From Rossellomorea sp. SC111 (GTDB lineage: Bacteria > Bacillota > Bacilli > Bacillales > Bacillaceae_B), in assembly GCF_024733565.1 (NCBI RefSeq), contig NZ_JANIOC010000002.1, positions 1 to 62,970 on the forward strand: DNA of 62,970 nucleotides. Direction: 5' to 3'. This document shows positions 34,146-42,901 of the stretch, in pieces. Below the pieces are notes generated by a model, which was given only the letters and a program-made list of their open reading frames with translations, was not told the origin of the DNA and did not search any database. A program made the position numbers and the translations under genes. The stretch's first letter is position 1. Every line of letters begins with the position of its first letter.

Positions 34146-35387
34146 GTGGCAGAAATTAAAGTTCCAGAATTAGCAGAATCAATTACAGAAGGTACGATTG
34201 CACAATGGCTGAAGCAGCCCGGGGATTATGTTGAAAAAGGCGAATATATCGTCGAACTTGAAACCGATAAAGTAAATGTGGAAGTCATTTCAGAAGAAGC
34301 CGGTACAATCCAGGAGCTTAAAGCTGAGGAAGGCGATACAGTAGAAGTGGGTCAAGTGATTGCCATTGTAGGTGCAGGCGGAGAAGCTAAAGCAACCCCT
34401 GATGCAAAGGAAGAAGCGCCCAAGAAGGAAGAAAACGAAGAGAAGACAAAAGAACCATCAGTTGAAGAAGCTCCAGTGAAAGAGGACAAAAAGAATCGTC
34501 CGATCGCTTCTCCTGCAGCACGCAAGTTAGCTCGCGAGAAAGGCATCGACCTCTCTGAAGTTCCAACAGATCCACTTGGACGTGTGCGTAAACAGGACAT
34601 AGAAGCCTTTAGTAATAAACCGGCAGAAGCACCTTCTAAACCTGCTGCAGAGGCGAAAAAGGCTCCAGCAAAGAAAGATGATGGAAAGCCAGTGGTACGT
34701 GAGAAAATGTCCCGCCGACGTCAAACGATTGCAAAACGATTAGTCGAGGTTCAGCAGACGGCTGCCATGTTGACGACGTTCAACGAAATTGATATGAGTA
34801 AAGTCATGGAGTTACGTAAGCGTAAGAAGGACAAATTCTTTGATGACCATGATGTAAGACTTGGTTTCATGAGTTTCTTTACAAAAGCAGTGGTAGCAGC
34901 GCTGAAGAAATACCCTTACGTAAACGGTGAAATTGATGGGGATGAAATCGTCCTTAAGAAATTCTACGATGTCGGCGTAGCCGTCTCCACTGATGATGGA
35001 TTAGTTGTACCTGTTGTACGTGACTGCGAACGAAAGAATTTTGCAGAAATTGAAGGGGAAATCATGGAACTGGCTACTAAGGCCAGAAACAACAAATTAT
35101 CCCTTGGAGACCTGCAAGGAGGATCATTTACCATCACTAATGGTGGGGTATTCGGTTCATTACTGTCTACGCCGATCTTAAATGGACCACAGGTTGGAAT
35201 TCTCGGAATGCATAAAATCCAACTTCGACCTGTTGCCATTGATAAAGATACAATGGAAAATCGTCCAATGATGTACATTGCTTTATCATATGATCATAGA
35301 ATCATTGATGGAAAAGAAGCTGTTGGATTCCTGGCAATGGTTAAAGACTTACTTGAAAACCCTGAAGATTTACTTCTTGAAGGGTAA
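34146..35387 (+). CDS. odhB: Dihydrolipoyl succinyltransferase, E2 of 2-oxoglutarate dehydrogenase
   Basis: 413 residues with a GTG start after AGAGGAGGA. Lipoyl domain (1-75) with lipoyl-lysine K42 in [12 protein letters not shown]; an alanine/lysine/glutamate-rich linker; the E3/E1-binding domain (about 118-153: [20 protein letters not shown]); a second flexible linker; and the catalytic acyltransferase domain (about 185-413) with SYDHRIIDG containing the active-site His384. It transfers succinyl to CoA. Co-transcribed with odhA; a perfect 12-bp terminator follows. Confidence 0.97.
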   Translation: MAEIKVPELAESITEGTIAQWLKQPGDYVEKGEYIVELETDKVNVEVISEEAGTIQELKAEEGDTVEVGQVIAIVGAGGEAKATPDAKEEAPKKEENEEKTKEPSVEEAPVKEDKKNRPIASPAARKLAREKGIDLSEVPTDPLGRVRKQDIEAFSNKPAEAPSKPAAEAKKAPAKKDDGKPVVREKMSRRRQTIAKRLVEVQQTAAMLTTFNEIDMSKVMELRKRKKDKFFDDHDVRLGFMSFFTKAVVAALKKYPYVNGEIDGDEIVLKKFYDVGVAVSTDDGLVVPVVRDCERKNFAEIEGEIMELATKARNNKLSLGDLQGGSFTITNGGVFGSLLSTPILNGPQVGILGMHKIQLRPVAIDKDTMENRPMMYIALSYDHRIIDGKEAVGFLAMVKDLLENPEDLLLEG

Positions 35388-35422
35388 ACAACGCTGATTG
35401 AATAATGAAAGATGAATGTTAG

Positions 35423-35467
35423 GCTGATTCATATGACCCCTGGTGGTATATGAATCAGCTTTTTTTT
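35423..35467 (+). terminator. Terminator of the odhAB operon
   Basis: Perfect 12-bp arms GCTGATTCATAT / ATATGAATCAGC, 13-nt loop, eight T residues. Confidence 0.93.
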
Positions 35468-35563
35468 CACGTATTTTCACCATAGGAATAAAATATGGTT
35501 AAATGTAATAAAGTTTCCACAAGGAAACTTATGGACAATAGCAAACGGAAAGGGTGAACAAAT

Positions 35564-35701
35564 ATGAAAGCTTATCACTCAAAAAAAGTGGTTCAGTATT
35601 CTTTTCTGTTTCATAAAATCGGACTTCTCGATCATGATCAAATGAAGCAAATCGAGGAATACCATGGACTGAAAATCATGAAAAAAGACAGGCTCAAATG
35701 A
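35564..35701 (+). CDS. 45-residue basic peptide, unknown
   Basis: Opens MKAYHSKKVVQYSFLFHKIG and ends KKDRLK; small, basic, His-rich (KVVQYSFLFHKIGLLDHDQM). A moderate AAGGGTGA site precedes the ATG. A 13-bp perfect inverted repeat covers its last codons, with the stop codon in the 2-nt loop (35687-35714). No family recognised. It lies between odhB and the convergent Sda-like gene. Confidence 0.5.
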   Translation: MKAYHSKKVVQYSFLFHKIGLLDHDQMKQIEEYHGLKIMKKDRLK

Positions 35702-35714
35702 ATTTGAGCCTGTC
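35687..35714. terminator. Perfect hairpin enclosing the stop codon of a small gene
   Basis: Arms GACAGGCTCAAAT and ATTTGAGCCTGTC, separated by only GA from the TGA stop. No T-tract, so it may be a mRNA-stabilising or translation-linked structure rather than a terminator. Confidence 0.65.
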
Positions 35715-35776
35715 ATCAATAGGTATCTCAGGGGGTGAGATAAGTTGATTTTCAATTTTTATGTTTATTTACAGAG

Positions 35777-35911
35777 TCAAGATTTCCTAAAAGGTTTCAA
35801 TCCACGGTTACGAATTTCTTTCTTAAGAAGCGATATCCAGTCTTGATCATTCCCTTGTTTCTCAGCATCACGATAAGCTGCCACCAACTGTTCATTACTT
35901 AAGATTTTCAT
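35777..35911 (-). CDS. sda: Sda-like sporulation histidine kinase inhibitor
   Basis: 44 residues, minus strand, strong GGGAGGT site. The sequence (MKILSNEQLVAAYRDAEKQG, then WISLLKKEIRNRGL) follows the Sda pattern LSxExLxxAYxxAxxxxxDxxFIxLLxxEIxRRxL, two antiparallel helices that bind KinA and KinB and block sporulation phosphorelay input when DNA is damaged or replication starts. Differences from B. subtilis Sda (Trp for Phe, missing C-terminal tail) leave room for a paralogue with a different target. Confidence 0.62.
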   Translation of the reverse strand: MKILSNEQLVAAYRDAEKQGNDQDWISLLKKEIRNRGLKPFRKS

Positions 35912-36285
35912 GACCAACCTCCCAGGAAATGTATAAAATATAGAATTTTCTATATTTTCTATTTATTCTACATAGAAAACCTTCATTTGAAAAGAGTTTT
36001 TTCATAAATTCCGTCTAAAGTTGTATTTTTAGTTTTTTTGTTGAATTTGGTTTAATGAATGAATATTTTGTCTACACTAACCAGTTCTACATATGAAGAC
36101 TTGTTGGATTTTGTCGGTAGTATGGTACCGGACTATTTAACCTGATTTTATAGGTAGATATTGATTAGTTTGAAAATTTTAATTTTTGTGATAATATACA
36201 CGCATAAGGAACTGGAATGCCACCTCTTGAATCACTTGTGGAAGGTTCCAATTTTTACAGGGTCATACTAAAGGGGGAAAATCAT
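35912..36285. promoter_or_regulatory. Divergent regulatory region between the Sda-like and acyl-CoA ligase genes
   Basis: About 370 bp, AT-rich. Next to the Sda-like gene are inverted repeats of one motif: ATAGAA-TT-TTCTAT (35940-35953), then TTTTCTAT (35955-35962) facing ATAGAAAA (35972-35979), possibly operators. No perfect DnaA box (TTATNCACA) was found, although B. subtilis sda has several. Near 36057 a TGAATGAATA half-site resembles FadR sites but lacks the second half. Confidence 0.4.
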
Positions 36286-37929
36286 TTGACGGAGATTTTA
36301 CACACTACAGTAGGGGATCTTCTCGAAGAAAAAGCACGCATTCAGCCGGACAGTGAAGCGGTTGTCTATGCTGACAGGGGGTTAAGATGGTCCTATCACG
36401 AGTTTAACCAATTATGCAGACAGGCAGCAAAGGGCTTTATGAATCTTGGCATTAATAAAGGGGATCATATCGCCATTTGGGCATCAAACACACCTGAATG
36501 GTTAGTCAGCCAGTTCTCCACCGGGAAAATGGGTGCCGTACTGGTCACAGTGAACACAAATTATCGAAGTGCTGAATTAGAATATTTACTAAAACAATCT
36601 GACAGTCAGACGATTATTTTGATGGAAGAATTCAGGGGTACGTCATATATAGACATGCTTTATGAAATCTGTCCCGAATTGAAGTCTTCCGAGCCGGGGA
36701 AGTTAAAGAGTGCAAAACTGCCTTTCTTAAAAAATGTGATTGTTTTAGGGGAGAATTCTTACCCTGGTACATATAGCTGGCAGGATATCATGGAGAAAGG
36801 GAAAGAAGTGGAAGATAAAGACCTTGATTCAAGACTTTCCAGCCTCTCCCCACATGATGTCATCAATATGCAATATACGTCAGGAACGACAGGGTTTCCA
36901 AAAGGGGTCATGCTCACGCACTCCAATATCGTAAACAACGGGTATAATATTGCTGGCTGCATGAGGCTTGGCAATGAAGATCGTTTATGCATTCCAGTTC
37001 CATTCTTTCATTGCTTCGGGTGCGTACTAGGGGTACTTGCTTGTGTTTCCGTAGGAGCCACAATGGTCCCGTTACAGGAATTCGATCCCCGCCAGGTCTT
37101 GAAAACGGTCCAGGATGAAAAGTGCACGGGTCTTCATGGAGTGCCTACCATGTTTATTTCTGAGTTAAATCTCCCGGGTTTCGACAAATATGATCTATCC
37201 CATCTTCGCACCGGTATCATGGCTGGCAGTAATTGTCCGATTGAAGTGATGAAAGGGGTCATGGATAAAATGGGGGCAGATGAAATCACGATCGCATATG
37301 GTCAGACAGAGTCATCCCCCGTCATCACCCAGACACGTACCCATGATCCGATTGAATTAAAAGTCGAGACCGTTGGGAAATCCCTGCCGAATGTCGAAGT
37401 GAAAATTGTCGAGCCCGGTTCAAATCGTGAAATCCCAAACGGAGTCCAAGGAGAATTGTGTACCCGTGGATATCACGTCATGAAAGGATACTATAAAAAT
37501 GAAGAGGCGACAAGGCTTGCCATTGACGATGAAGGCTGGCTCCATACAGGTGATTTAGCCGTCATGGATGAACACGGATATTGCAGGATTACAGGAAGAT
37601 TAAAAGATATGATCATTCGAGGTGGTGAGAATATTTACCCTAGAGAGATTGAAGAGTTCCTTTATTCCCATCCTAAGGTATTGGATGTACAGGTGATTGG
37701 GATTCCAGATGAGGTGTATGGTGAAGAGGTCATGGCCTGGATCATTTTGAAGGAAGGACAAACTGCTACCCCTGAAGAGATCAGGGAGTATTGCACTGGT
37801 AAGATCTCACGTCATAAAATCCCAAGATATATCGAATTTACTGATTCCTACCCAATGACTGCCTCTGGTAAAATCCAAAAATTCCGATTAAGAGAGCAGG
37901 CGAAGCAAACTGCCATCCCAAAAAAGTAA
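36286..37929 (+). CDS. AMP-binding acyl-CoA synthetase (YngI-like)
   Basis: 547 residues from TTG 36286, placed by an AAAGGGGG site (an upstream ATG at 36217 lacks one). ANL-superfamily motifs in order: P-loop YTSGTTGFPKGVMLTH (about residues 208-223), the substrate-pocket segment PFFHCFGCVLG, A5 AYGQTESSPV, A7 GWLHTGDLAVMDEHGY and A8 RLKDMIIRGGENIYPREIE, with the terminal lysine in MTASGKIQKFR. It activates medium- or long-chain fatty acids via the acyl-AMP. Similar to B. subtilis YngI; chain-length preference unknown. Confidence 0.92.
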   Translation: MTEILHTTVGDLLEEKARIQPDSEAVVYADRGLRWSYHEFNQLCRQAAKGFMNLGINKGDHIAIWASNTPEWLVSQFSTGKMGAVLVTVNTNYRSAELEYLLKQSDSQTIILMEEFRGTSYIDMLYEICPELKSSEPGKLKSAKLPFLKNVIVLGENSYPGTYSWQDIMEKGKEVEDKDLDSRLSSLSPHDVINMQYTSGTTGFPKGVMLTHSNIVNNGYNIAGCMRLGNEDRLCIPVPFFHCFGCVLGVLACVSVGATMVPLQEFDPRQVLKTVQDEKCTGLHGVPTMFISELNLPGFDKYDLSHLRTGIMAGSNCPIEVMKGVMDKMGADEITIAYGQTESSPVITQTRTHDPIELKVETVGKSLPNVEVKIVEPGSNREIPNGVQGELCTRGYHVMKGYYKNEEATRLAIDDEGWLHTGDLAVMDEHGYCRITGRLKDMIIRGGENIYPREIEEFLYSHPKVLDVQVIGIPDEVYGEEVMAWIILKEGQTATPEEIREYCTGKISRHKIPRYIEFTDSYPMTASGKIQKFRLREQAKQTAIPKK

Positions 37930-37956
37930 TTTAAAAAATGGAAGCGTTTCCCCGAA

Positions 37957-37998
37957 AAGGACATCCCTAACATAAAGTTGGGAATGTCCTTTTTTTAT
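37957..37998 (+). terminator. Terminator of the acyl-CoA ligase gene
   Basis: AAGGACATCCC faces GGGAATGTCCTT (one bulge), followed by seven T residues. Confidence 0.9.
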
Positions 37999-38119
37999 GA
38001 TTATTCGTATAATGAAAGGAGAGAATACTGAAATTTCAAAGATCATTTGATAAAATATAAGAAAGCTAGTTTGAGTGATTAACTGTAATAAAGTTATGTT
38101 AACAAGAGAGAGGGGTAAC

Positions 38120-38995
38120 GTGGTGTACGTGTTTGTCTATGGTACGTTAAGAAGACATGAAAGTAATCATTCCTTATTAAAAGATGCTTCATTGGTCCGG
38201 GAACAAGCCTGGGTAGAAGGACTGCTATATGAAACGAATAGAGGCTATCCCGCCATGAAAGAAGGCAATGGAACGGTCTATGGAGAATTATATAAGATCG
38301 ACTCAGACATCTTGGTGGAGATCGATGAGCTTGAGGATTTCCTGGAAGATCGTGAAGAGAACCTATTTATCCGCAAGATTAAGGAAGTTGAAACAGACAC
38401 CGGAACCCGGGAAGCATTTGTCTTTTATTCCGAAGATAAAGCATTATTTCAAGAAGAAATTCCTTCGGGAGATTGGAAGGTCCATCAATTCCTTAAGGGA
38501 ACCGAAAGAACACTATACTTTGCATACGGATCCTGTATGGATGATGATCGATTTAAAAAAGCCCAGGTTGATCGTCATTTCAAGGAATGCCTTGGAGCAG
38601 GGGTATTGGAAGGATATACAATGAAGTATCTCTTTCAAGTACATGATGGAGGTCGTGGAGATATCATTGAAGATGGAGGAAGGATGGAAGGGGTAGTATA
38701 TGATATCCCCAGAGAGGCTGTAGAGTATCTGTTCACAAGGGAGGGTGTCACACCGGGTTGGTACAGAGCGGCTTTCATTGACATACTGATAGACGGAAAA
38801 CCGTATAACGATGTACTGACCTTTATTGTAAAGTTGAAATATATTGAAACTTGTCCCCCCGATCATTATGCCAGGGAAATCCTTAGGGGCAGCCGTCCGC
38901 ATGTCAGTCAGTCTTATCATGAAAAACTACAAAGACAGTTAATGGAGATAGGTATGACGAAAGATCAAGTGGAGAACCTCCTTAAGTCAAGTTAA
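38120..38995 (+). CDS. Tandem gamma-glutamylcyclotransferase-like protein
   Basis: About 291 residues, starting at GTG 38120 after AGAGGGG. Two AIG2/GGCT beta-barrel domains in one chain: the first with the signature YVFVYGTLRR and the DELEDF catalytic-glutamate region (about 75), the second with LYFAYGSCMDD at about 150. The second domain is of the ChaC/GGCT kind (YGSxM) and is followed by GVTPGWYRAAFIDI. GGCT enzymes release 5-oxoproline from gamma-glutamyl peptides; PxpA at 26105-26830 would act on that product. The fusion may serve two substrates. Confidence 0.78.
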   Translation: MVYVFVYGTLRRHESNHSLLKDASLVREQAWVEGLLYETNRGYPAMKEGNGTVYGELYKIDSDILVEIDELEDFLEDREENLFIRKIKEVETDTGTREAFVFYSEDKALFQEEIPSGDWKVHQFLKGTERTLYFAYGSCMDDDRFKKAQVDRHFKECLGAGVLEGYTMKYLFQVHDGGRGDIIEDGGRMEGVVYDIPREAVEYLFTREGVTPGWYRAAFIDILIDGKPYNDVLTFIVKLKYIETCPPDHYAREILRGSRPHVSQSYHEKLQRQLMEIGMTKDQVENLLKSS

Positions 38996-39113
38996 AGGGG
39001 CGGACACTTCATGAATCAGCAATGATTTCATCTTAATCAGTCGGGGTATTTAATAAGTGATCAGGTGGGTCACTGGGGAGATACAAATTGTATTATGTGA
39101 GAAGAGGTGTGTG

Positions 39114-39740
39114 ATGGACTTTTTACTTCATTTAGTTGATCAATTTGGTTATATAGCCATGTTCCTATTTAGTTGGGTCGTGTTTGTGGGTCTACCGGTA
39201 CCAAACGAATTGGCTGCTGCATTAGCCGGATATCTTTCTGAATGGAGACATTTTAATCCGTACACCTCTTTTTTCTTTATGTATAGTGGATTGATCTCCT
39301 ATGGGACCTTTGCCTTCATGAATGGAAGGTATTTTGGCACTAAATTGACATCCAGGGTGAGGATTGGGAGCAAATCCAAAAAACTCATTGAAAATGGTGA
39401 AGTTTGGCTGAATAAATATGGTCCATTGGCGATTTCATTCAGCTATTTTATACCAGGGGTCCGGTTAGTCATGCCATATATTGCAGGTTCAATAAGAGGG
39501 ATCTCCTTCATGAAGTATCTTCTTTATGCCCTTCCATCAGCATTCGTATGGGGAATTGTCTATTTTCAGATTGGACGTTACTTCCCTAAGAGCTATCAGG
39601 CACTGTTAAAGGACGTGAGCGTAAAAGCAGGGATTATTTTTGTCATCCCATTGATCGCACTGATTATTTACGGAATCTTCTTCACTATGAAAAAAAGTAC
39701 CAATAAAACAAAGTGGAAAAAAGTAAGGTATCGAAAATAA
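39114..39740 (+). CDS. DedA-family membrane protein (YngC-like)
   Basis: 208 residues from the ATG with an AGAGGTG site; the first 19 residues of the longer frame are not credible. DedA/VTT signature FVGLPVPNELAAALAGYLSE, a re-entrant-loop region, then SYFIPGVRLVMPYIAGSIRG with the conserved Gly-x-Arg. DedA proteins are lipid scramblases or undecaprenyl-phosphate flippases (UptA in B. subtilis); which role this copy has is open. About five membrane segments and a basic tail. Confidence 0.88.
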   Translation: MDFLLHLVDQFGYIAMFLFSWVVFVGLPVPNELAAALAGYLSEWRHFNPYTSFFFMYSGLISYGTFAFMNGRYFGTKLTSRVRIGSKSKKLIENGEVWLNKYGPLAISFSYFIPGVRLVMPYIAGSIRGISFMKYLLYALPSAFVWGIVYFQIGRYFPKSYQALLKDVSVKAGIIFVIPLIALIIYGIFFTMKKSTNKTKWKKVRYRK

Positions 39741-39765
39741 GAAAAGACTGATGAAGGAATGTTCA

Positions 39766-40095
39766 TCAGCCTTGTTCATCTATAATGATCGTGAAATACT
39801 TACCGAATACACCTATCGCTTTAACGGTTGTTCTGGAACCACTCTCATCCTCATAGATCTTGCCGATCGTGTTAAACAGCAAGTAGCCATTCTTAATATT
39901 TGATCCTGTTTCGATTAAGGTTGTATAGGAATTCCCCTCCACTTTTTTGGTGCAGGTAATCGAAGCATGGCATTCGATATCATATTCATTTAAAAGCCAA
40001 GAGTAAAACTGTTCTTCATTCGGCCGGTGGGTGCTCATATAAAAAAACAAAAGGATGGATAAAACGATCCCTATTCTGGTTAATCCTTTTTTCAT
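39766..40095 (-). CDS. Membrane-anchored protein, unknown
   Basis: 109 residues starting MKKGLTRIGIVLSILLFFYM, a signal anchor or cleavable signal, followed by an extracytoplasmic domain with two cysteines (DIECHASITCTKK) and a beta-rich C-terminal half (GVFGKYFTIIIDEQ). A GGAGAGGTG site precedes the ATG. The domain recalls small PepSY/NTF2-like secreted proteins of Bacillus but I cannot name it. Confidence 0.6.
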   Translation of the reverse strand: MKKGLTRIGIVLSILLFFYMSTHRPNEEQFYSWLLNEYDIECHASITCTKKVEGNSYTTLIETGSNIKNGYLLFNTIGKIYEDESGSRTTVKAIGVFGKYFTIIIDEQG

Positions 40096-40304
40096 GAAGA
40101 TCGCACCTCTCCCAATGGTTTATCTCCTATAATATACCATATACCAATTGATTGGTGTGACAAAATCAAAAAAAAGTCGACAAAAAACTATATAAAGAGC
40201 AGCAAATACCGATTCAGCCGTAATCGGATTTAGATAGTAGTTGAACTAATGCGCCTGTAAGAATATACTAGTACCATAGTTCTGTTGAAAAGGAGGTTAT
40301 CGAC

Positions 40305-40508
40305 TTGATCCATAAAACTTGGACGGAGAATCATTCGAATAAAAAGATAAAGTGTGTACATACGGACGCGAAGAAATACACAGTGGCGAATGTCCTTACA
40401 GTTGGAAAAGAATATGAAGTGAAAAACGAATCAGATGAATACTACTTCGTCATCGATGAAAGTGGCAAAATGGGAGGATTCTACAAAGAATACTTTGAAG
40501 AGATCTAA
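40305..40508 (+). CDS. DUF6501-like small protein
   Basis: 67 residues from a TTG with an AAAAGGAGG site. Compact, charged (MIHKTWTENHSNKKIKCVHT, then VANVLTVGKEYEVKNESDEY and GGFYKEYFEEI), probably a small SH3-like beta barrel. It resembles the uncharacterised DUF6501 proteins of Bacillus. Monocistronic, with its own terminator. Confidence 0.65.
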   Translation: MIHKTWTENHSNKKIKCVHTDAKKYTVANVLTVGKEYEVKNESDEYYFVIDESGKMGGFYKEYFEEI

Positions 40509-40518
40509 TCCATCTTTC

Positions 40519-40556
40519 AGCTGATTTTTTCCTAAACGGGAGAAATCAGCTTTTTT
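40519..40556 (+). terminator. Terminator after the DUF6501-like gene
   Basis: AGCTGATTT / AAATCAGCT stem with a 15-nt loop and six T residues. Confidence 0.88.
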
Positions 40557-40765
40557 AATGTGAATTTTACGAAAGATATATTAAACTCTTTTCATATACT
40601 TTGTTGGTATTGATGGTAGCGAGTGGTGGTTGATTTATCTTCTTCCATACACATCTAAAAAAGATCAATTTACAACGTTGGCAGTGGTAGATTTTAGCTT
40701 GAATAGTAAAATACTATTTTATTCGATTTTTTACACTATTAAGCTCTGTCACGATATCTCTTTTT
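40557..40765. other. Gene-free stretch before a repeat
   Basis: About 200 bp, AT-rich, no gene. The bases GCGAGTGGTGGTTGATTT near 40619-40636 match the left flank of the 27206 repeat, so this is probably a repeat remnant. AGCTCTGTC near 40742 pairs with GACAGAGCC near 40862 around the repeat. Confidence 0.4.
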
Positions 40766-40847
40766 GATGGTGCGGGGAACGGCGTAGACTCCTGCGGAAA
40801 AACGGGCGTGCCAAGACCCCGGAAGCGAAGCCGTTCCCCGCACCATC
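40766..40847 (+). repeat. Compact palindromic repeat with 18-bp perfect arms
   Basis: GATGGTGCGGGGAACGGC (40766-40783) and GCCGTTCCCCGCACCATC (40830-40847) are perfect reverse complements. The 46-nt loop keeps the family core GACTCCTGCGGAAAAACGGG and AAGACCCCGGAAGCGAAG. It is shorter than the other four copies. Confidence 0.8.
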
Positions 40848-40972
40848 TATCCCGCACACATAGACAGAGCCCTGGCAATTACTATGTTAGAAAACAACAA
40901 TCTTTGAGAAAAGAGCTTTTTTTATTGCGTTTTTCAAACGGATTAAAATTGGGATGGATGGGGAGACGATAA

Positions 40973-41878
40973 ATGCAGCAGTCATTTAGTAAACGGGTGG
41001 TTACTTTACAGGACATGTCATCACTGAAAGAACTATTTATGAACTATGAACGAAAGGCATTCGGAGAAAGGCAAACCAGTGAAGAAGAAATACATGAGAT
41101 GGTGGAATCGATTCCAGAAACAGACCGCATAGGTCTTTGGCATAATGGGGATTTAGCAGCTATCTCCATTTTGACTGAAAAAGATCATCGCCTTCCCTCT
41201 TTAATTCTTGCTAACCCAAATGAACATATGAATCACTATATAAAGGAAATGGTAAAAGAATTAGTGTCAACCGCTAGAATCGGTAAAAAAAAGAAAAGTG
41301 GAAACAAATCCATTATCCTATCTGCAAATCTGGAAGTAGAGAAAAGGACTTTCGAACAATGTGGGTTTACTGCAACCCGTTTCTGGTTTCAGATGAAAAA
41401 GGATCTTGAAGATTTGACAATCACCTCCATTCCTTCTTATTATCAAATTTCAAGTTTCAATCCCGATACTGAAACACAGTGTCTTCATGAACTGTTTGAA
41501 GAGGTTTTTTCGGACCATTTCGATTATCACCCAACTGAATTGGAAGAATTCAAGAAGCGTTTTCATCGCCCTTCTTTCGATCCGACTCTTTGGTATCTGT
41601 TGAAAGAAGGAGACAATCTGATAGGATTTATCCTTTGTTCTGTTAATGAGGAGACCAGGATGGGGGAAATCACTCATCTGGGCATTCAGAGAGACTCGCG
41701 TCGCAGGGGACTTGCCCATCATTTACTTCATTACGCATTTCGCATGCTGAAAGAACGTCGGATGAAGACAGCAGCCCTCTCCGTAGACAGCGACAGCTAT
41801 ACCGATGCCACAATTGTCTATGAAAAAGCCGGCATGTATGTCTATAGGGGATTCACCCGATATGATCTGAATATATAA
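40973..41878 (+). CDS. Tandem GNAT-family acetyltransferase
   Basis: 301 residues, two GNAT folds. The C-terminal domain has motif A (HLGIQRDSRRRGLAHHLLHY, about 230-249) and the SDSYTDATIVYEKAGMYVYRG ending; the N-terminal half resembles the fold but lacks a clean motif A. It recalls the tandem-GNAT (MshD-like) architecture. The start lies at an ATG after ATGGGGAGA. It has its own terminator. Substrate unknown. Confidence 0.82.
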   Translation: MQQSFSKRVVTLQDMSSLKELFMNYERKAFGERQTSEEEIHEMVESIPETDRIGLWHNGDLAAISILTEKDHRLPSLILANPNEHMNHYIKEMVKELVSTARIGKKKKSGNKSIILSANLEVEKRTFEQCGFTATRFWFQMKKDLEDLTITSIPSYYQISSFNPDTETQCLHELFEEVFSDHFDYHPTELEEFKKRFHRPSFDPTLWYLLKEGDNLIGFILCSVNEETRMGEITHLGIQRDSRRRGLAHHLLHYAFRMLKERRMKTAALSVDSDSYTDATIVYEKAGMYVYRGFTRYDLNI

Positions 41879-41886
41879 ATCTTACC

Positions 41887-41911
41887 ACACCCGGAATTGG
41901 GTGTTTTTTTC
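41887..41911 (+). terminator. Terminator after the tandem GNAT gene
   Basis: ACACCC / GGGTGT with a 6-nt loop, followed by seven T residues. Confidence 0.75.
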
Positions 41912-42009
41912 TTGATCTGCCGAAATAATAAATTTGTGCAGACCCTTTGCAGTGGAAGCGCTATTACATGTAGAATGACTAGTATGTGAATTGGAAAGGA
42001 TGTCAAAGC

Positions 42010-42891
42010 ATGAATTTGGAAAGACGACTGCCGGAATCGGTCAATCGTATAATAATGGAAAGAAAACAAGCATTCGTAAGTACTGAGTACCATTCATTGA
42101 TCGGGGAAGGGGGATATACGGCCAGTGAAGATTATATCATCGAGGACAGCATCATCTCTCTTTCCCTTGGGAAAAACCTTCTTCTTAAAGGACCTACTGG
42201 GTCTGGGAAAACAAAGCTTTCCGATTCATTATCATCGATATTCTCTCAGCCGATGCACAGTATCAACTGCTCGGTTGATCTCGATGCAGAAGCATTATTA
42301 GGATATAAGACGATCAGTGAAAGGGATGGAAAAAATACCATCGATTTCATAGAAGGGCCTGTAATTCAAGCAATGAAAAATGGTCATCTGCTCTATATTG
42401 ACGAAATTAATATGGCCAAACCTGAAACATTGCCGATTTTAAACGGTGTGTTGGATTATAGAAGAAGTATTACGAACCCATTTACAGGTGAAGTTGTGAA
42501 AGCTGCTCCCTCATTTGGGGTTGTAGCTGCTATTAATGAAGGGTATGTAGGTACGGTTCCGTTAAATGAGGCACTGAAAAATCGCTTTGTTGTCATAGAC
42601 GTACCTTATATTGAAGGAGAAACGCTGAAGAGTGTCATCGAAAGTCAAAGTAAGCTTTCGGATGACAAGCTCATCGGGCGATTTGTGGACTTATCTTCGG
42701 ATTTACTGATCCAGGTGAAAAATGGACAAATATCAGAGGAAGCGGCCTCCATACGAGCTCTACTTGATGCCTGTGACCTGGCTCTGTATCTCCCTGCCAA
42801 ACGTGCGATACAGAGAGGAATCGTTGATAAACTTGAAGATGAACGTGAGAAAGCGGCTATTCTGAATATAGCAGAAACCTTATTTGAATGA
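42010..42891 (+). CDS. yojN: MoxR-type AAA+ ATPase (NorQ/CbbQ family, YojN-like)
   Basis: 293 residues from the ATG that follows AAAGGATG. Walker [10 protein letters not shown] (61-69), Walker B LLYIDEIN (about 127-134), sensor region [23 protein letters not shown] and arginine finger. The NorQ/CbbQ branch of AAA+ proteins acts with a VWA-domain partner to insert metals into, or remodel, enzymes such as nitric oxide reductase or RuBisCO. The partner gene follows at 10 bp. B. subtilis has the same pair as yojN-yojO; the client protein is unknown. Confidence 0.87.
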   Translation: MNLERRLPESVNRIIMERKQAFVSTEYHSLIGEGGYTASEDYIIEDSIISLSLGKNLLLKGPTGSGKTKLSDSLSSIFSQPMHSINCSVDLDAEALLGYKTISERDGKNTIDFIEGPVIQAMKNGHLLYIDEINMAKPETLPILNGVLDYRRSITNPFTGEVVKAAPSFGVVAAINEGYVGTVPLNEALKNRFVVIDVPYIEGETLKSVIESQSKLSDDKLIGRFVDLSSDLLIQVKNGQISEEAASIRALLDACDLALYLPAKRAIQRGIVDKLEDEREKAAILNIAETLFE

Positions 42892-42901
42892 GGGATTTGT
42901 A

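Noticed and set aside
36056..36066. FadR-type operator upstream of the acyl-CoA ligase
   Set aside because: Only one half-site (TGAATGAATA); the required TCATTCA half is absent.
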